From: Ypsolopha sequella
Lineage: Eukaryota; Arthropoda; Insecta; Lepidoptera; Ypsolophidae
Direction: 5' to 3'
Length of the DNA: 64,000 nt
Assembly: GCA_934047225.1 (NCBI GenBank)
Contig: OW203988.1
Span: 8,404,229-8,468,228 of the forward strand
The notes beneath the pieces were generated by a model. That model did not search any database and was not told where the DNA came from. It saw only the letters and a list, made by a program, of their open reading frames with translations. Below, one piece after another: positions 43,567 through 55,846 of this stretch (its first letter is position 1; every line of letters starts with the position of its first letter). Position numbers and translations under genes: made by a program.

Positions 43567-44309
43567 CCGGGTGTTAAGATGAAGTTACGGAAGCCGGAAA
43601 CTGGCTATAGTACTCGTCCATACGAACAACCCTCGAATAGCGAAAAAAAAGCAGCTGTTCCATAGAAAAGTTACATAGCTACCCGACTAAAATATATGAC
43701 ACAACAGATTCTTCTTCTGGATTTCTCGATTTTGTTTTTTTCACGAAAAGTTGGTCGTCTGTACCAGTGGCGTGCACAGAACTTCTTCCTGGAAAAGCAA
43801 GCAATTGGTCAAGAAAGAAAATAAAAAAAATAGGAAAAAATTTAAATACGACTTTGAAAAAAAAAAATTGTATGACGCCAGGGTAGATGTCTACGGAGTG
43901 GCGTGCACAGAACTTTTTGCTGGAAAAGCAAGCAATTGGTCAAGAAAAACAATAAAAAAAATATGAAAAAATTTAAATAACACTTTGAAAAAAAAAATTT
44001 TGTATGACGCCAGGGTAGACAAAACTTTTTTTTTCAAAGTGATATTAAATTTTTTTCATATTTTTTTTTATTGTTATTCCTGACCAATTGCTTGCTTTTC
44101 CAGCAAAAAGTTCTGTGCACGCCACTGTTACCCTAGAGTGAAAATTTCCTATACAAACTTTCTTTTTCAAAGTGATATTTAAATTTTTTTTGTATTTTTT
44201 TTATTGTTATTCTTGACCAATTGCTTGCTTTTCCAGCAAAAAGTTCTGTGCACGCCACTGCTGTACTATCGCCAGTTTTCGGTTGCCGCAACTTCATCTG
44301 AACTACCTG
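43567..44309. mobile_element. TA-flanked MITE split by an insertion
   Basis: Same family as 37318-37565 (GTGTTAAGATGAAGTTACGG, ACTCGTCCATACGAACAA). The right arm resumes with CTGTACTATCGCCAGTTTTC after the insert. TA on both sides. Confidence 0.75.
43765..44260. mobile_element. Nested foldback insertion (CAGTGGCGTGCAC ends)
   Basis: CAGTGGCGTGCACAGAACTT begins it and the exact complement AAGTTCTGTGCACGCCACTG ends it. CTGTAC repeats outside (43759-43764, 44261-44266). Inside are four copies of a module ending in GGAAAAGCAAGCAATTGGTC: two forward, two inverted. The small frame at 43751-43966 is this module read twice. Confidence 0.85.
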
Positions 44310-45523
44310 TAACTATTATTATATACTGTGTTAAGTATTTTACTAAAGAGAGGTCAGAACTTAGCTAGCCGAAAAGATGGACATGGAACGTATGAAGTTT
44401 AAGACTCTGGTACTATTATATAAACACTCGTGTTTCTGACCTCGTTTTCACCATCAGAATCACACAAAACGTTAATGTTCCAGTAATGTCTATGAACCGT
44501 TTAGTCTTTGCATCTGCCGCCAGCACGATGCAGTCTTACCAAATAAAGACGCCTACAGGCATGAGGTAACATTATTCAAACTATACAATAACACTCGACG
44601 CTCCGCTTGCCTCACCTATCCACTACACTTCGCCCTTTTCAAGTGCTTCAGTCAAATGCGCGGCCGAACTAAGGAGCAAGGGCCTAATAGATGAGACTGA
44701 AAAACGGGGCAAATAAAAACAAAAGGTGCCTGTTCCCAAAATGACCCGTATTATTTCTCTAAAACAGTATTTTTTTAAATTATGGAAATGATATAATAGT
44801 GTTACTTAAATTAATATTGTAGGAAATAATTCTCACGTTTATGAAACAGCATGCAAATATTGTCTAAAGTCAAGCTGTTTTTAGACTAAAGTTGGGTATT
44901 TCTTTGAAACCGCTTATAATGGTATATATATATGGTTCTTGCACTCAAATACAAGGAAAGTATTGCTTATTAAAATTATTGTTGGAATGTTTTCAGTCTA
45001 TCGCGTCCAAGTAATATTTCTCCTATTCCGGAGACCCGCTTAGAACCTTATAGATTTACTTTGTTGTCCGACTTGACAGATGGACAACAAAGTAAACCTA
45101 TAAGGGTTCCGTTTTTTCATTTTGAGGTACGGAACCCTAAAAACAAATCTACTATAAGTAAGTAATTATGTACTTTAGTTTTCACTTTTTTGCACTAGGC
45201 TGTCCTAAATCAATATATGAGGCCTTGCAAGCTCTTTGGGATATTTTTTCTTTAGAAGGGCGTTCAGACTTAATCCAAATTCTTCCTTTTATACCTCTTT
45301 GAAATCTTCTTCTAATAGAGGTCGGTTGGACTTCTTTTTCACTCTGAGCAATCTTTTTTGTTGTATAAAATGTATCAGATGATGTTTAAGATAGATATCT
45401 ATGTCACGCATATATTATTTCATTTCATTTTACTTTAAACACGGCAGTAGAAGGTGTTCGGAAGTTTTGAATGAATACCTTTTTTATTTTAAGATCTTCA
45501 AATTGTTTCCTGTTTAGTGGTAT
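44310..45523. other. Spacer with one hairpin
   Basis: TAGATTTACTTTGTTGTCC near 45051 pairs with GGACAACAAAGTAAACCTA near 45082, next to an AGGGTTCCG end typical of family G. No gene. Confidence 0.45.
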
Positions 45524-45569
45524 GTAGTGTAGTATATTGCGTAAAGCGTTACGCAATATACTACACTAC
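45524..45569. repeat. Perfect 21-bp-arm hairpin
   Basis: GTAGTGTAGTATATTGCGTAA and its exact complement, separated by AGCG. Confidence 0.9.
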
Positions 45570-45812
45570 TACTACACTACTAGGTTGTAGAGTAAGCATA
45601 TCTGCGTGATTACAAAAGCCTGTTGATTTCGGCAAGGTACTTGGCCCAACCATTCAGGCTTAGCTCACTTTAATCCCAGAGTGTTTGGGCCAACATTATG
45701 GCTCAAACCAACAGGCTATTAGAGTAGATAAATCGTTTTACTCCAAATGCAAAGGCCCGAGCCACCACCACCGGCGTGTGTTAGTCGCTAACAGGGAATT
45801 GTAGTGTAGATA

Positions 45813-46286
45813 TTAAGGCGATTACCGTCGCCAAATTAGCAGCTCGATGTTTGTCTGTATGAATATCGACGGAAACGACATTGAAATAACGTTCAAATCA
45901 GTGCACAATGCGTGGTGGCTGTTACGACGCTCGCTGCGTCCTTGAAAGGGCAAAATAGGAGAAAATAATACTTTTCACATGGGCGTCATTGTTTGATTGA
46001 ACAATTCTATGTTATATTTATAGCTATCAAGTTTATCTATTTATCAAAGCATAAATGAATTAAATCACCTAAGCCGCTTAGGAGCAGTAGGAAATTCAAG
46101 CCAAAAAACACCATTCAGTTGAAACAATTTTTCATATAGAAGTTTTGGTGGTACGAAAAAGAAAAATGTTGCATATGTTGTCCTAGAGTCGATAATCCAT
46201 AATACATTTTTTCAATATTTTTGGTTTGGGCATAAAAGAGGAGTAGGCTTTAGAAAGTACCCATTTGGCGGTATTAAGGGCCTTAA
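45813..46286 (+). mobile_element. piggyBac-like MITE, copy 3 (diverged)
   Basis: TTAA at 45813 and 46283. Shared blocks in order: AGCTCGATG, ACATTGAAATAACGTTC, GTGGCTGTTACGAC, TAGGAGAAAATAATACTTTT then CACATGG, and GAGGAGTAGGC. The centre differs from the other copies. Confidence 0.6.
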
Positions 46287-48741
46287 TGCGCGCTGATATA
46301 TTTCGATATTTGTACAGACACAGGTTGACTCAAGGTCGTTAGCGGCTACCTTAGCACTGGTTACAATACACACAAGGGGCGAGATGAATTTCAACCCCAT
46401 GCCCCCGATAGCAAACATTTTGTGTGATAATATTTTTGTTGTGAGATAAAGCATTTGCAGAAATGCGACGGGGTAAAATTTCTTGCATGAAGTTGACTAG
46501 GTGGAGCGGTGGAGCGGTGGAGCGTCATTATTATCTAAATCTTTGCTAGGAGATAACTTAATTGCGAGGAGGATGGTGATGAAATAATTATTAATATATT
46601 TTTAATGTTTACTGTGGTCATCCGCTGCTTGGCCAAGGTCTTATGTTAAAATAACCTTATGCTCCAAACATTTTTGTTAGATTTTAATGACAGGTCTCTT
46701 CAGTTCTAAGTTTTTTACGCTTTTTATTCCAACGTTGTGGTTTTGAGTTCCAGTGCGTGTAAATCGATGAACTGTCTTTCTAATGTACGGAGTATAGACC
46801 AAAACCTACGATACACCACTGTACCAATGCGCCTTACTATCTCGAGTGTGCTCTGGGGTCGTTTGCATTTGAAGTGTGCATTACCATGCGCTTTGTTCTC
46901 GCCTGGAAAATGTCTGATGCATTCTGTCGATTGTGACGAGAGAAAGTTCACAGCATTTCGGGGATGATTTAAGCTCATTGTTAATGTTTGTGCTCTTAAT
47001 TGTGAGATACTGAACGTTTTCACTACTGCATTTGTTTACTAATGGTAGGACCCGTTTTCCCGATTAGGCAACCAGACAATTAAAAAAAAGGTAATAGTAA
47101 TTATTTTAAGGTTATGTAGAAATTTTGAAAAAAATTTTTGCCTTTGTGTTTTTGTGAGAAGGACTGTTTGTGATTTTATGTGTTATTCTTAATTGTTTTA
47201 GTTGATTATACCGCTTTGTGTTATATTAATCACTATCTTTTACTATTGTAATTGGTGTTTCCGTTTTAATTAAAGTAAAACCAAATAAATAAATGAATAA
47301 AATCATCGAATTTAAGCTTTCCTTGATATTCGCAACGGTTCCAGCATATCAACCCAGTTGAGTTAAGTTTGTACATCGCGCGATGGCGCTCATTGCGGAA
47401 CTCTCCTATATTATACATAAAAATACCCCAATTTGAACCAACTTCGTCTTTAGATGTTTTCATAACGCGCACGGATAGACAGAGAGATACTGCATTTTAT
47501 ATTGTGTTTTTTTTTGTACCCGTTAAGTGACAGGTAAAACATTAGAGAGAGCCGAAAGGGGAATCAACTAAACTTTCAAACTAAAGTAAACCATCAGATA
47601 ACCGCAAGAACCTGCATGTTCTAGGTTTCACAGTAAATAGACAGGAAAGTGTCATTTCCGTGCTCCTTTCCTTGTATTCAGACACTCTTTCTATTGAATC
47701 GTCCATTGTTAAGTCAGGCTAATAGTTTTACCACTACCTACAGTTTTTGCAGCTCAGAAATGTGATTTTCGGTGTTGCAACAAAACACTCATCGCATAAT
47801 CACCGCATATACCACAGATCTTTTTCACAAGTCATGTTGAAGATAAGATTTACATACTCGTATATTGTGTAAAAGAAGAAATACGACAAAGTACACTATA
47901 TAGTACACAAAATACACACAACAAAGTGGACTATACTCAGCAAAACCCTAATTCACAGTCTGTCAAGTCTTCTTAATCGAAAAATCCTACCTGTTAAATC
48001 GTCGATCCTATTGATTTTGGGGGTTTTAGTTTCAAAAATTATGTTTATTTAGAAAAGATGTACTTCCAAAGGCGTTTAGGTATGGAAACTTCGTCTGAAT
48101 ATATTGTGAGATGCAACAACTGTACCTAGCAGACTGCATCATCAACTAGGTTATTATTGTATAGCCATATATATGGGATATCCTTTATCCCGCTTTACAT
48201 AAAGCTTAGAATGCAACAAAAAGTATTCAAAATATCCATGTTGTTCCCTTTTCCTTGGCATTGTCCATACACGCTCATGCTCAGTCGACTCTGCGGTCTA
48301 CCCTCAGTCTCACGTTACAACGTTCTCAAATAGTTGAAGACTTTGACTTTTGTAATACCTAACCACGACTAATAGACGCATTAGCCAATCAATAATCGTC
48401 TGTTTTGCAAATGAATAAAAGTGCAGACTTTCGTCTTCTTTAAGAAGAGTAGAGCAAAAGCATCTATTTTTGCTTGGTTTTGTATGGTCTGCTGGGACTT
48501 TGAATGATTTTTTGTCGGTTCAACTTGTCAGTAACTAAATATCTTGTAATCCATTGGAAGATTTTAGTTTATAAATGGATATAATTAAATTTTTATCGAC
48601 ACTTTCTCTGATTGGTATATTATAATGGCATTCTTAAATTGGACGAGTTTGTTACACAATAAATAATAATAATAGCCATAACATACGATAACATTCCCTA
48701 CCTTTGCGAGAATATAAGCAATTTATCACATTCACAAAATA
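46287..48741. other. Long spacer without supported genes
   Basis: A 99-codon minus frame at 46724-47023 lies in sequence of somewhat higher complexity (near 46740-46970) but has no recognised domain. GGTGGAGCG is repeated three times near 46500. Confidence 0.4.
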
Positions 48742-49004
48742 TATAAGGTCTTTCAATTCAAATGGAAAGAAATTTAGGAGGTGATTCAGTATCGTTAATA
48801 CATCACATTCCACTGCAAAGTACTTTTTTTGCGCGAACGTTTTTTCACTTGTCCATACAAACTTAGTCAGCTGATCGGACCACTTTGTACTGAGAAGCGA
48901 AAAAAAGTTCGCGCAGAAAAAAGTGCTTTGCAGTGGAATGTGTATTAAAGATACTGAATCACCGCCTAAATTACTTTCCATTTAAATTGAAAGACCTTAT
49001 ATAT
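48742..49004. mobile_element. TIR hairpin MITE (TATAAGGTCTTTCAATT ends)
   Basis: TATAAGGTCTTTCAATT, GGAAAGAAATTTAGG and GGTGATTCAGTATC pair with GATACTGAATCACC, CCTAAATTACTTTCC and AATTGAAAGACCTTATA. Inner arms CATTCCACTGCAAAG / CTTTGCAGTGGAATG also pair. Confidence 0.85.
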
Positions 49005-49477
49005 GAAATTCCTCTATACATTTTCTTGCTAGGAAAGTTTAGCTAACACTCTCTATTAGAAGAGAAATGTAGAGAAATTGGCATCATTTCTGTATCAAGA
49101 TTTATGGCAACTATAAACTGCGAACCGGGAACTGTAAATTTCGAAATGGGCATCATTGATCATTCGGACGTTCTTATGAAGGGCTAAATCATTTCACATA
49201 ACAGATGAATTCATTGCCAATGCGATGCAAATTGATGCAATGGTACAGAATTAAAAGCATTGTATCATCTATCTAATACTTTTGCCGAGTGCAGTTTTAC
49301 GATAAAATTATCGGAGCCTGGAAAACTTTACACTTTAGCCACGGTCGTGCCGGAAATATATTGTAAATTAATTGTTCTCAAGAATCATTACTTATTTATT
49401 TTTATCTCTCCGAGGAGCTGGGGAACTGGCGACCGTAATACAGATTGTACGCGGTCTAGCTCGGGTGCTAGGGAACC
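49005..49477. other. Spacer, nothing recognised
   Basis: No gene or repeat was identified. Confidence 0.45.
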
Positions 49478-49870
49478 TTTATAGTAGTTTATGCTACAAG
49501 GGCGCAAAGGAATAAATTACGAGGACGATTTAAAACACGAGCGTAGCGAGTGTTTTAAACGTAACCGAGTAATTTATTGCTTTTACGCCCGTGTATCATA
49601 CTACGTTTTTCAATGCATAGTGTGAGGAAATGAAAACAAATATAATCTTGTGAACTTTAAATTATGATTGGCTCAAAAGGATTGTATCCAGAGCCGTTAA
49701 ACAGTGGAAAAAAAAGTATAACATCTATGGTACACAGGAAAGGCTGCAGGTTAGCCAACCATTGCAAACAAATAAAAAAATAATAATAATAAAGCCCTAG
49801 GGCAAAATAATCGACTTTCTGTTCGGTTTTGATGCATAAAAAGTGGGCCTTTACGAGCACATGCATTGAA
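49478..49870 (+). repeat. Dispersed repeat family E, copy 2
   Basis: Close match to 14353-14770, here including AAAACACGAGCGTAGCGAG that copy 1 lacks. Confidence 0.75.
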
Positions 49871-50164
49871 AACAAATTTTTGTTCCTTTTATTGAAGAAG
49901 TGGTATTTTGTTTGACTGTTTTGCCAGATATTTCTAATCTGGGATCAACTACTTAGTTATTATTGAGTAAAAGTTTGCAAGTCACTTCTTATTAATTATG
50001 TTAATTATGATATTTTGTTAAAACCTGTTGCTACACTTTTCTTTTTGGTTCAAACAAAGTTATTGTTTATTATTGTTTTATTGTTTAAAAAAATGGTTGG
50101 TTTCGATAAATCAAAATTCCAAAAATTTTTTTTATTTTTTTTTTTATTTACGTATCTGTTTTTA

Positions 50165-50405
50165 TTATTTAAAAAAATGCGCGGTTTTCACCATCCGGCT
50201 GCGAAACCGCTCTTAAAATAAAATAAAAAATAAATGAAAAAAATATTTAATTTAAACTATGACAGAAATAAATTTCTATGTTTGAACACTTGGCGATTTA
50301 TCCATCGCAAGGAGATATAAATTAAATTCGAATCCCGGTTCAGAGCTCCTCACATCCAGATTTACTTTTCTTTCTGTGTTTCTATACTGCAATGATATAA
50401 TGTTA
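50165..50405 (+). mobile_element. TIR fragment plus SINE-like repeat
   Basis: CCATCCGGCTGCGAAACCGC then TCTTAAAA (to 50218) is the terminus of the 31965 TIR family without its partner. 50245-50405 then matches the reverse complement of 32059-32162 with extra middle sequence that includes AATTCGAATCCCGG. That middle is 9 of 11 matched to a Pol III B-box, so a tRNA-derived SINE is possible. No clear A-box was found. Confidence 0.45.
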
Positions 50406-50639
50406 ATATTTAATTTAGTTTATCAATTCACAAACATTGTAAAGCGCGATTGTAAAGTTCGAATTTATAATACTTTTAAACAAACATTTCTAGGGACATT
50501 TCAGTAAAAAGTTGCAATATGTCATTAAAATAAATAAATTTATAGCAAGGTTTTTGAAAACAAATAATTCAACTCAAAATATTAAATCAGGTTCAGTTCT
50601 AAAATTATTTTATTTGTTTTATATAGTCCACGCCTCAAA

Positions 50640-50745
50640 TTAAAGCATATTTTTGAAGAGGTATTCTATTTATTACATACATACCATACATATATAATTA
50701 TAGAGACTACAGATTTCCATCTGCTACGATCCTGACACACCTTTT
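50640..50745 (-). repeat. LINE tail fragment, inverted
   Basis: Reverse complement of the tail family: ACTACAGATTTCCATCTGCT then ACGATCC. Confidence 0.65.
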
Positions 50746-50834
50746 CTATTTATTTTTTAGTTTTATTGTGTGTTACCACGTTGCACCGTAAAATCGCTAA
50801 TGAAAGTAGTCGTACGAGTTTAATGTTGATTTTT

Positions 50835-51355
50835 AGGGTTCCGTAACCAAGGGGCAAAACGAAACCCTATTAATGTAAATATGTTGTCTGTCCATCCGTA
50901 TATCACATAGAAATTCCAAACTCCTAACTACACGTAGATTGGTTTGTGAGATACACCCGTAACAAAAATGATCTAAAACTGATATGAACTTTGACGGCAC
51001 TCCATTTCTTTATTTTTGTAGATAAAAAATAATATAAAATATTTTTGTTCGTATTTAATCAAGGAGCTCGAGACAATGATACCCCACTGTGTAGGTATGC
51101 GACCCCCTTAAAAATAATGAAATTGATATCCATATTCAATATTCTGTTTTGGATCAACGTTCTACACAAAATACCAAAATTTCAGGTCTATAATTCATTC
51201 CGTCTACGAACTATAGACCCGTTACATACGGACGGACGGACAGCAGAGAGATATTAATAGAGCTCCGTTTTGCCCTTTGGGTACGGAACCCTAAAAAGTC
51301 AACTATTCATGTGTACGGAACGTTAATAGAGCGAGGCCTGATTTGCACTTGGCCG
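50835..51355. repeat. Family G-like inverted element
   Basis: TTTTTAGGGTTCCGTAACC at 50831 faces GGGTACGGAACCCTAAAAA at 51280, with TCTGTCC and GGACAGC inside, then a partial second end (TTGCACTTGGCCGAATTTTT). The small frame at 51045 is within it. Confidence 0.6.
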
Positions 51356-51850
51356 AATTTTTATTCTTCGGGTAACTTTAGTCAATTCTAGCAGTTGTTG
51401 ACACGCGCTACAGATAGGAGGACGATATTGTCCGCTCTTTTTTTCGCTCCCGAAAATCTTACAACGACCAATAAAAGACGGCTTTGAATCAGTAATAATA
51501 ATAGATAACGTATTATGCTTCAAGCAGTGAAACATCTATAAAATTTCGCGCTTGCCAGATATACTGACTTGCCCCTTGGGTGTAAGTTACCCACTCATTT
51601 CGCGTCTAAGCCTTATAATTTCCTAGCCGCTTCGTTACAAGAGAGCATAATAATCTACGTTGGGGCCTAACTTTCTTCAATTTAGGTTAACTTAGAAAGT
51701 ACATACCCACTTACAGCTAATGGAGATACATAGCTGGGCAGATTTAGATAAATCCACTTTAAGGATTAGAGCTACAAGCGTTTGTTCAATTAAAGTTAAC
51801 GAAGCGCCAAAGATTAAAAGAGATTAAATTTCGTTTTTTTCTTGTTTCAG

Positions 51851-52089
51851 GAAAAGGAGTATATCATCATCAGTTAAAACAAAATCTTAGCTAATAACAT
51901 CATTAAAAATGTTAATAACTTTCAAGCACTTAAAGAGATGATAATCATTTTAATTAGAGATGACGCTATCAGAGATCTTCATACAAAGTGTGAATTTCAG
52001 TGAAAGTGAACCTTCTAAGTGAAAACACCAGTGTTGTTCAGTGCAAGTTTAGTGTTCAACTTACTAAAAACAGTAAAACAGTAATAAAT
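51851..52089 (+). promoter_or_regulatory. Candidate 5' UTR/initiator region of the lectin gene
   Basis: A strong acceptor-like tract (TTTTTTTCTTGTTTCAG, AG at 51849-51850) suggests an upstream noncoding exon starting at 51851. Alternatively TTTCAGTGAAAGTG at 51996 or TTCAGTGCAAG at 52038 could be arthropod TCAGT-type initiators. Both readings are inference. Confidence 0.35.
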
Positions 52090-52162
52090 ATGGAAGCTTT
52101 AGAAAGGCGGGGGAAACTTGCGGCTACCGCTGCAATCTTCTTCATCTTGTTCTGGTCACAAT
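52090..52162 (+). CDS. C-type lectin-domain protein, first coding exon (signal peptide)
   Basis: The ATG at 52090 opens 24 codons plus 1 nt before a consensus donor (GTAAGT at 52163). The peptide has a charged start (MEALERRGK), a hydrophobic stretch (AATAAIFFILFW) and SQ, then Cys formed across the splice: a classical secretory signal. The phase-1 end fits the exon at 55847, which begins with two nt (GT), giving TGT. Upstream in-frame codons do not extend the frame usefully and the ATG context (AAATATGG) is acceptable. The encoded protein would be secreted or exposed. A pseudo-exon-like segment at 52626-52672 does not fit the phase and is not included. Confidence 0.75.
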
Positions 52163-52231
52163 GTAAGTACTTTTACAGTTGCAATAACTTACTTGCAAGA
52201 GTAATTCCGCTTTGAAAGTTCTTTAAAAATA

Positions 52232-52569
52232 CAGTACTCTCTCGCTAGTCCGCCGCTTGATAATCCGACAACTACTATAATCCGCCCATTTTTTGCAAGT
52301 CGATGTCTCTCTGTAATCATGATATTACGAAGATTAATTTTGGTAAAAGACAAGCCAAATTAGAGCAGTATTTTTCAAAACCTGAGTAATCAGTTAATGT
52401 GTCAGTTCATTTTTAAATTTTAATACAAATGTACATATGTATTTACCTTCATAAGTACTAATACAAAATTACTATGTTTTTTTTGTTGTTTTCCTCAATT
52501 TGATGTTCCTGTACATTATAATCCGCCGGTAGTCCGGATTTTTGGTGGCGGATTAGCGAGAGGGTACTG
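52232..52569. mobile_element. pogo/Tigger-like MITE in the lectin intron
   Basis: CAGTACTCTCTCGCTAGTCC and the complement of GGATTAGCGAGAGGGTACTG form TIRs flanked by TA (52230-52231, 52570-52571). The CAGTA...CTCGCTA type end is characteristic of pogo/Tigger elements. 338 bp, no transposase. Confidence 0.85.
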
Positions 52570-53754
52570 TATACTAATTTAAAACCATCAACAACCACAA
52601 ATCCTAAAATTTTCTTTTCAATATAGATTGTCTGTTAGGCGACAGCGGCAAAGGAAACACAAAATGTCAACAAGTAAAATAAAAGTAAGTATTTGAGTGG
52701 TTGACCTTGGACTGCAGACGAATTCTGCCTACGCGCACCTTTTTTTTGGTAATCAATCAAGGATAATGGAACAGCTAATGGACTGAAAACCTACAATTAT
52801 AGATACATTTAAAATTGGGCTGATTTATGAAGATAGAAGAGAATTCCCATAGCTTAATTTAAATTTTTTTTTTTTTTTTCATATAATATACACCATTTTA
52901 GGACATAGTTTTAATTTTTTTTGGTATATAATCTAACCACTACTTTTTTATGATTTTTTAAAGAATTGTCGGATATGACGTCACTTGAGAATTTTAGACA
53001 TTTTACTGATTGTGATGTGTGATTGCTCACAAAAAAGTGGCCTGTCTCTGTCTGTCTACTTGTCAAATCAGTCGGCAGCAAATTTTTATAAATTTATCTT
53101 GATATGATAGGAAAGGACACATCTCTAAACAACCATTTCTCAAGTGACGTCACACTAAAGCATTTTTGAACTTTGCAGCTTTTTCGTAAAAATATATAAT
53201 CATCATGAGGTTTTTAGACTAAAAGTTCTACGATACGGCTTATTATACCTAAATCTCGAAATTGTTTTCGAATTAACAGAATTTAATCTATGCGAATTAG
53301 TAAAGTTCTCAAATACAGAAAAAATGATATCGTAAAAAATAATTAAGAAATACGTCGTGAGTACTTACAATGACAATAAATTACCATACAAACGAACTAA
53401 AATGAAATTCACACAGGATATACTTATTTAACAGCAAATTCCCCACCATTTAAATGCGTTCTGTTTATTTATGATAATAATACATTAATTCTTTCATAAC
53501 GGAAGCTGGACTTAGTTTACATATTTTATTACCAATGTAACTGTAAAACTATCGAATGCCACATCAAATATATATTTTTACACGAATTTTTGTTGTTTGT
53601 GAAACCGGAATTTAAGTTAAGGCGATATGCGACAAAAATACGGGTGTTTCTTTTCTGTGTATTTCATGAAATACCTGGAAAATTATAATCAGTTTCTGGT
53701 ATATACATTTTGACTATATAATCTAGGGTTTTGAAATTGGAAAACATGGTTGGA
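52570..53754. other. Intron sequence, no further feature
   Basis: Part of the first lectin intron, AT-rich. A stretch near 53190-53250 resembles 23545-23600. Confidence 0.5.
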
Positions 53755-54020
53755 TAAATTTTCCTCGATAGAAATAATTGTTGAAATGTGGTCTTCAAAC
53801 ACACTTTTTCCCCTTGTTTGACGAATAGGAACCATATACAGAACTTGAACATATTTTATTAGGTGTGTTTAAACAATATCTAGAGATTTGATATTTGAAA
53901 TTTTGCTAGCTGTTTTAGTTTTTTTATTAAAATTAGAAAACTAAAATTTTTCCCATTTGCCATGAATCCGCCCCTCTCGCACTGCGCGATTTTTCGCTTG
54001 GAGTGACAGTGACAAAAATA
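53755..54020 (+). repeat. Dispersed repeat family D, copy 2
   Basis: CTCGATAGAAATAATTGTTG, TGGTCTTCAAACACAC, CTCTCGCACTGCGCGATTTT and CGCTTGGAGTGACA match 8165-8440 in order. Confidence 0.65.
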
Positions 54021-55018
54021 AAATTCGCATACCCTCTTAAAGAGAATTACATCGGTAAAAATGACGTGGCGCATACTCCACCGTGGAAATATTTGCACAT
54101 TATGCGGATAAATGCCATGACATCCTCACACCGTATAAATGCTGACCTTTACTCATAGATTCTCATGTATACGTATTATATTATACCTACTTTATTTAAT
54201 ACAATAAAGGTGTAAACTTAATTATGTACTTCATTCTAAAGTCTTTTTCTATGTTTTTTAAAAATCAAAAACATTGAGTTCAAAAACATAGAACGTTCCA
54301 AAAAATTGTTTTTCGGTGGTTTCTTGACCCTTTTAGTTCTTATTAACTATCGCTAAAACAATAGATCGCAATCCCGATCGTAGCTCGGATCCATCTTACA
54401 GATTAATTTTAAGTCTCTAGAGACCTGACTCATAAACGAACTCATCCCGTCGAAAAAAACTACCCTGAAGTTTTCACCTACCTCGTATTTTCTTCTTCTT
54501 CCTCGTTTCCTCAATGCTGAGGATCGCGATGAAAATGACATGAAACAAAAAAATTCAAATTTCATTATTTCAAAATTAGTTGCATAAATCATAAAAGAGT
54601 CTACTAACTCGTATAGGAAAGTAGAAATAAAGTTCGCGGAAATATACAAAACACTTTTTCAATTACGTCCAGTATTTATGCCTAGGAACTAGTCTATCTG
54701 ACAGGGTTAGTGCTTCCACATTGAAGAACGATAGATCAAGAGAAATCGTTACAAATAGTATCAAAGAGAAATTGTTATAACATCATCTGCACAACGCTTA
54801 ATCCATCAACCTTGAACATCGCAATGATTTGATGATGACAGACATAATAAGAAAACGGGTTATCTTTGATGGGTTTAAAAATGTTACAAGACACGCAAGC
54901 AAGTAACCCACCCACCAACTATTCTTTACTTCTGCAAATATTTCATTTTGCGAAGATCCATAAGCTCCATACATTTGTTCATCATTGGTTAAAGATTTAT
55001 TTTCAGATTTAGAATGTA
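54021..55018. other. Intron sequence, nothing recognised
   Basis: The 98-codon minus frame at 54353-54649 has no recognised domain. Confidence 0.45.
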
Positions 55019-55211
55019 TTTTATTTTTATTATTTGTTTAATTAAAACAGTGTATAAAAAATATTTTCGAAATATATTTCGGCCCACTTTGGGGCCGGCA
55101 TCAGTCGAATTATAAACAGATGATGTCGGCCCCAAAGTGGCCTGAAATATATTTCGAAAATAATTTTTATACACTGTTTTAATTAAACAAAAAATATAAA
55201 TAAAATAAATG
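55019..55211. repeat. Hairpin with hammerhead-like core on each arm
   Basis: Arms 55019-55103 and 55121-55211 pair (TTTAATTAAAACAGTGTATA, ATTTTCGAAATATATTTC, GGGGCCGGCATCA). Read outward, each arm has (C/A)(T/A)GATG followed by CGGCCCC ... GGCC(C/T)GAAATATATTTCG. The left arm reads CTGATGC and the right AGATGAT. A single related copy with CTGATGA lies at 63873. Confidence 0.75.
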
Positions 55212-55494
55212 CTCTATGTAGCAACATATATATATTTATTTCAGATTTAGAATGTAATTACAACAAATAACTATAATACTAGGGGCACATCTGCGTCCAA
55301 AAATCTGCTGCAAAAATTCCCAGCCCCAGCATAAGGCTGAAAAATACTCGTAGCATCCAACTAAAAAAAATGTAATGCAAATACGCATGAATGCAAACAC
55401 ATCTACTTTCACGATATTATAGCTTTATAATAACTAGAATTTTCATAGCTCACGTAATTTCCTAAAAAAATCTACTATTTAGGTATAAAATACA

Positions 55495-55610
55495 TACAAC
55501 ATACACTCACGCCTGTCTCCCAGAGGGGTAGGCAGAGATTACAGATTTTAATCCATTACCACTCAGACACACCTCTTTCGCCTTTTCCACATCCATAAAT
55601 GTAGTCAAAC
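55495..55610 (-). repeat. LINE tail fragment, inverted, in the intron
   Basis: ACTCACGCCTGTCTCCCAGA then GGGGTAGGCAGAG is the reverse complement of the tail family at 2740, just 240 bp upstream of the second lectin exon. Confidence 0.65.
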
Positions 55611-55846
55611 AAAGTCATAACAATATAATCTAATAAACTCACCCCGGCCGATTGAAATTCATATACAATATCATAAAAAAATGTTTTTGCATATAGCAGA
55701 TATATTATTTGCATACATTGTTTTTAGCCGAGTGTAGTTCTTGTTATAATTATTTCTTACGATTCCTATACAGAACTGAAGAATCGACCTTTGAACCTCA
55801 TGGTTTCATATTTTTAAGGCTTTGTTGTGTTCCTTGTCTGTATCAG

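Noticed and set aside
46724..47023. 99-codon minus frame in higher-complexity sequence
   Set aside because: No recognised domain, no splice or promoter context. Could be a decayed element, but nothing decides it.
50320..50345. tRNA gene suggested by a B-box-like AATTCGAATCCCGG
   Set aside because: No acceptor stem, anticodon arm or convincing A-box could be folded around it; kept only as a possible SINE feature.
52626..52672. Possible extra exon between the two lectin exons
   Set aside because: It has an acceptor-like AG and a GTAAAA donor, but ends in a phase incompatible with the 55847 exon, and the GTAAGT alternative brings an in-frame stop.
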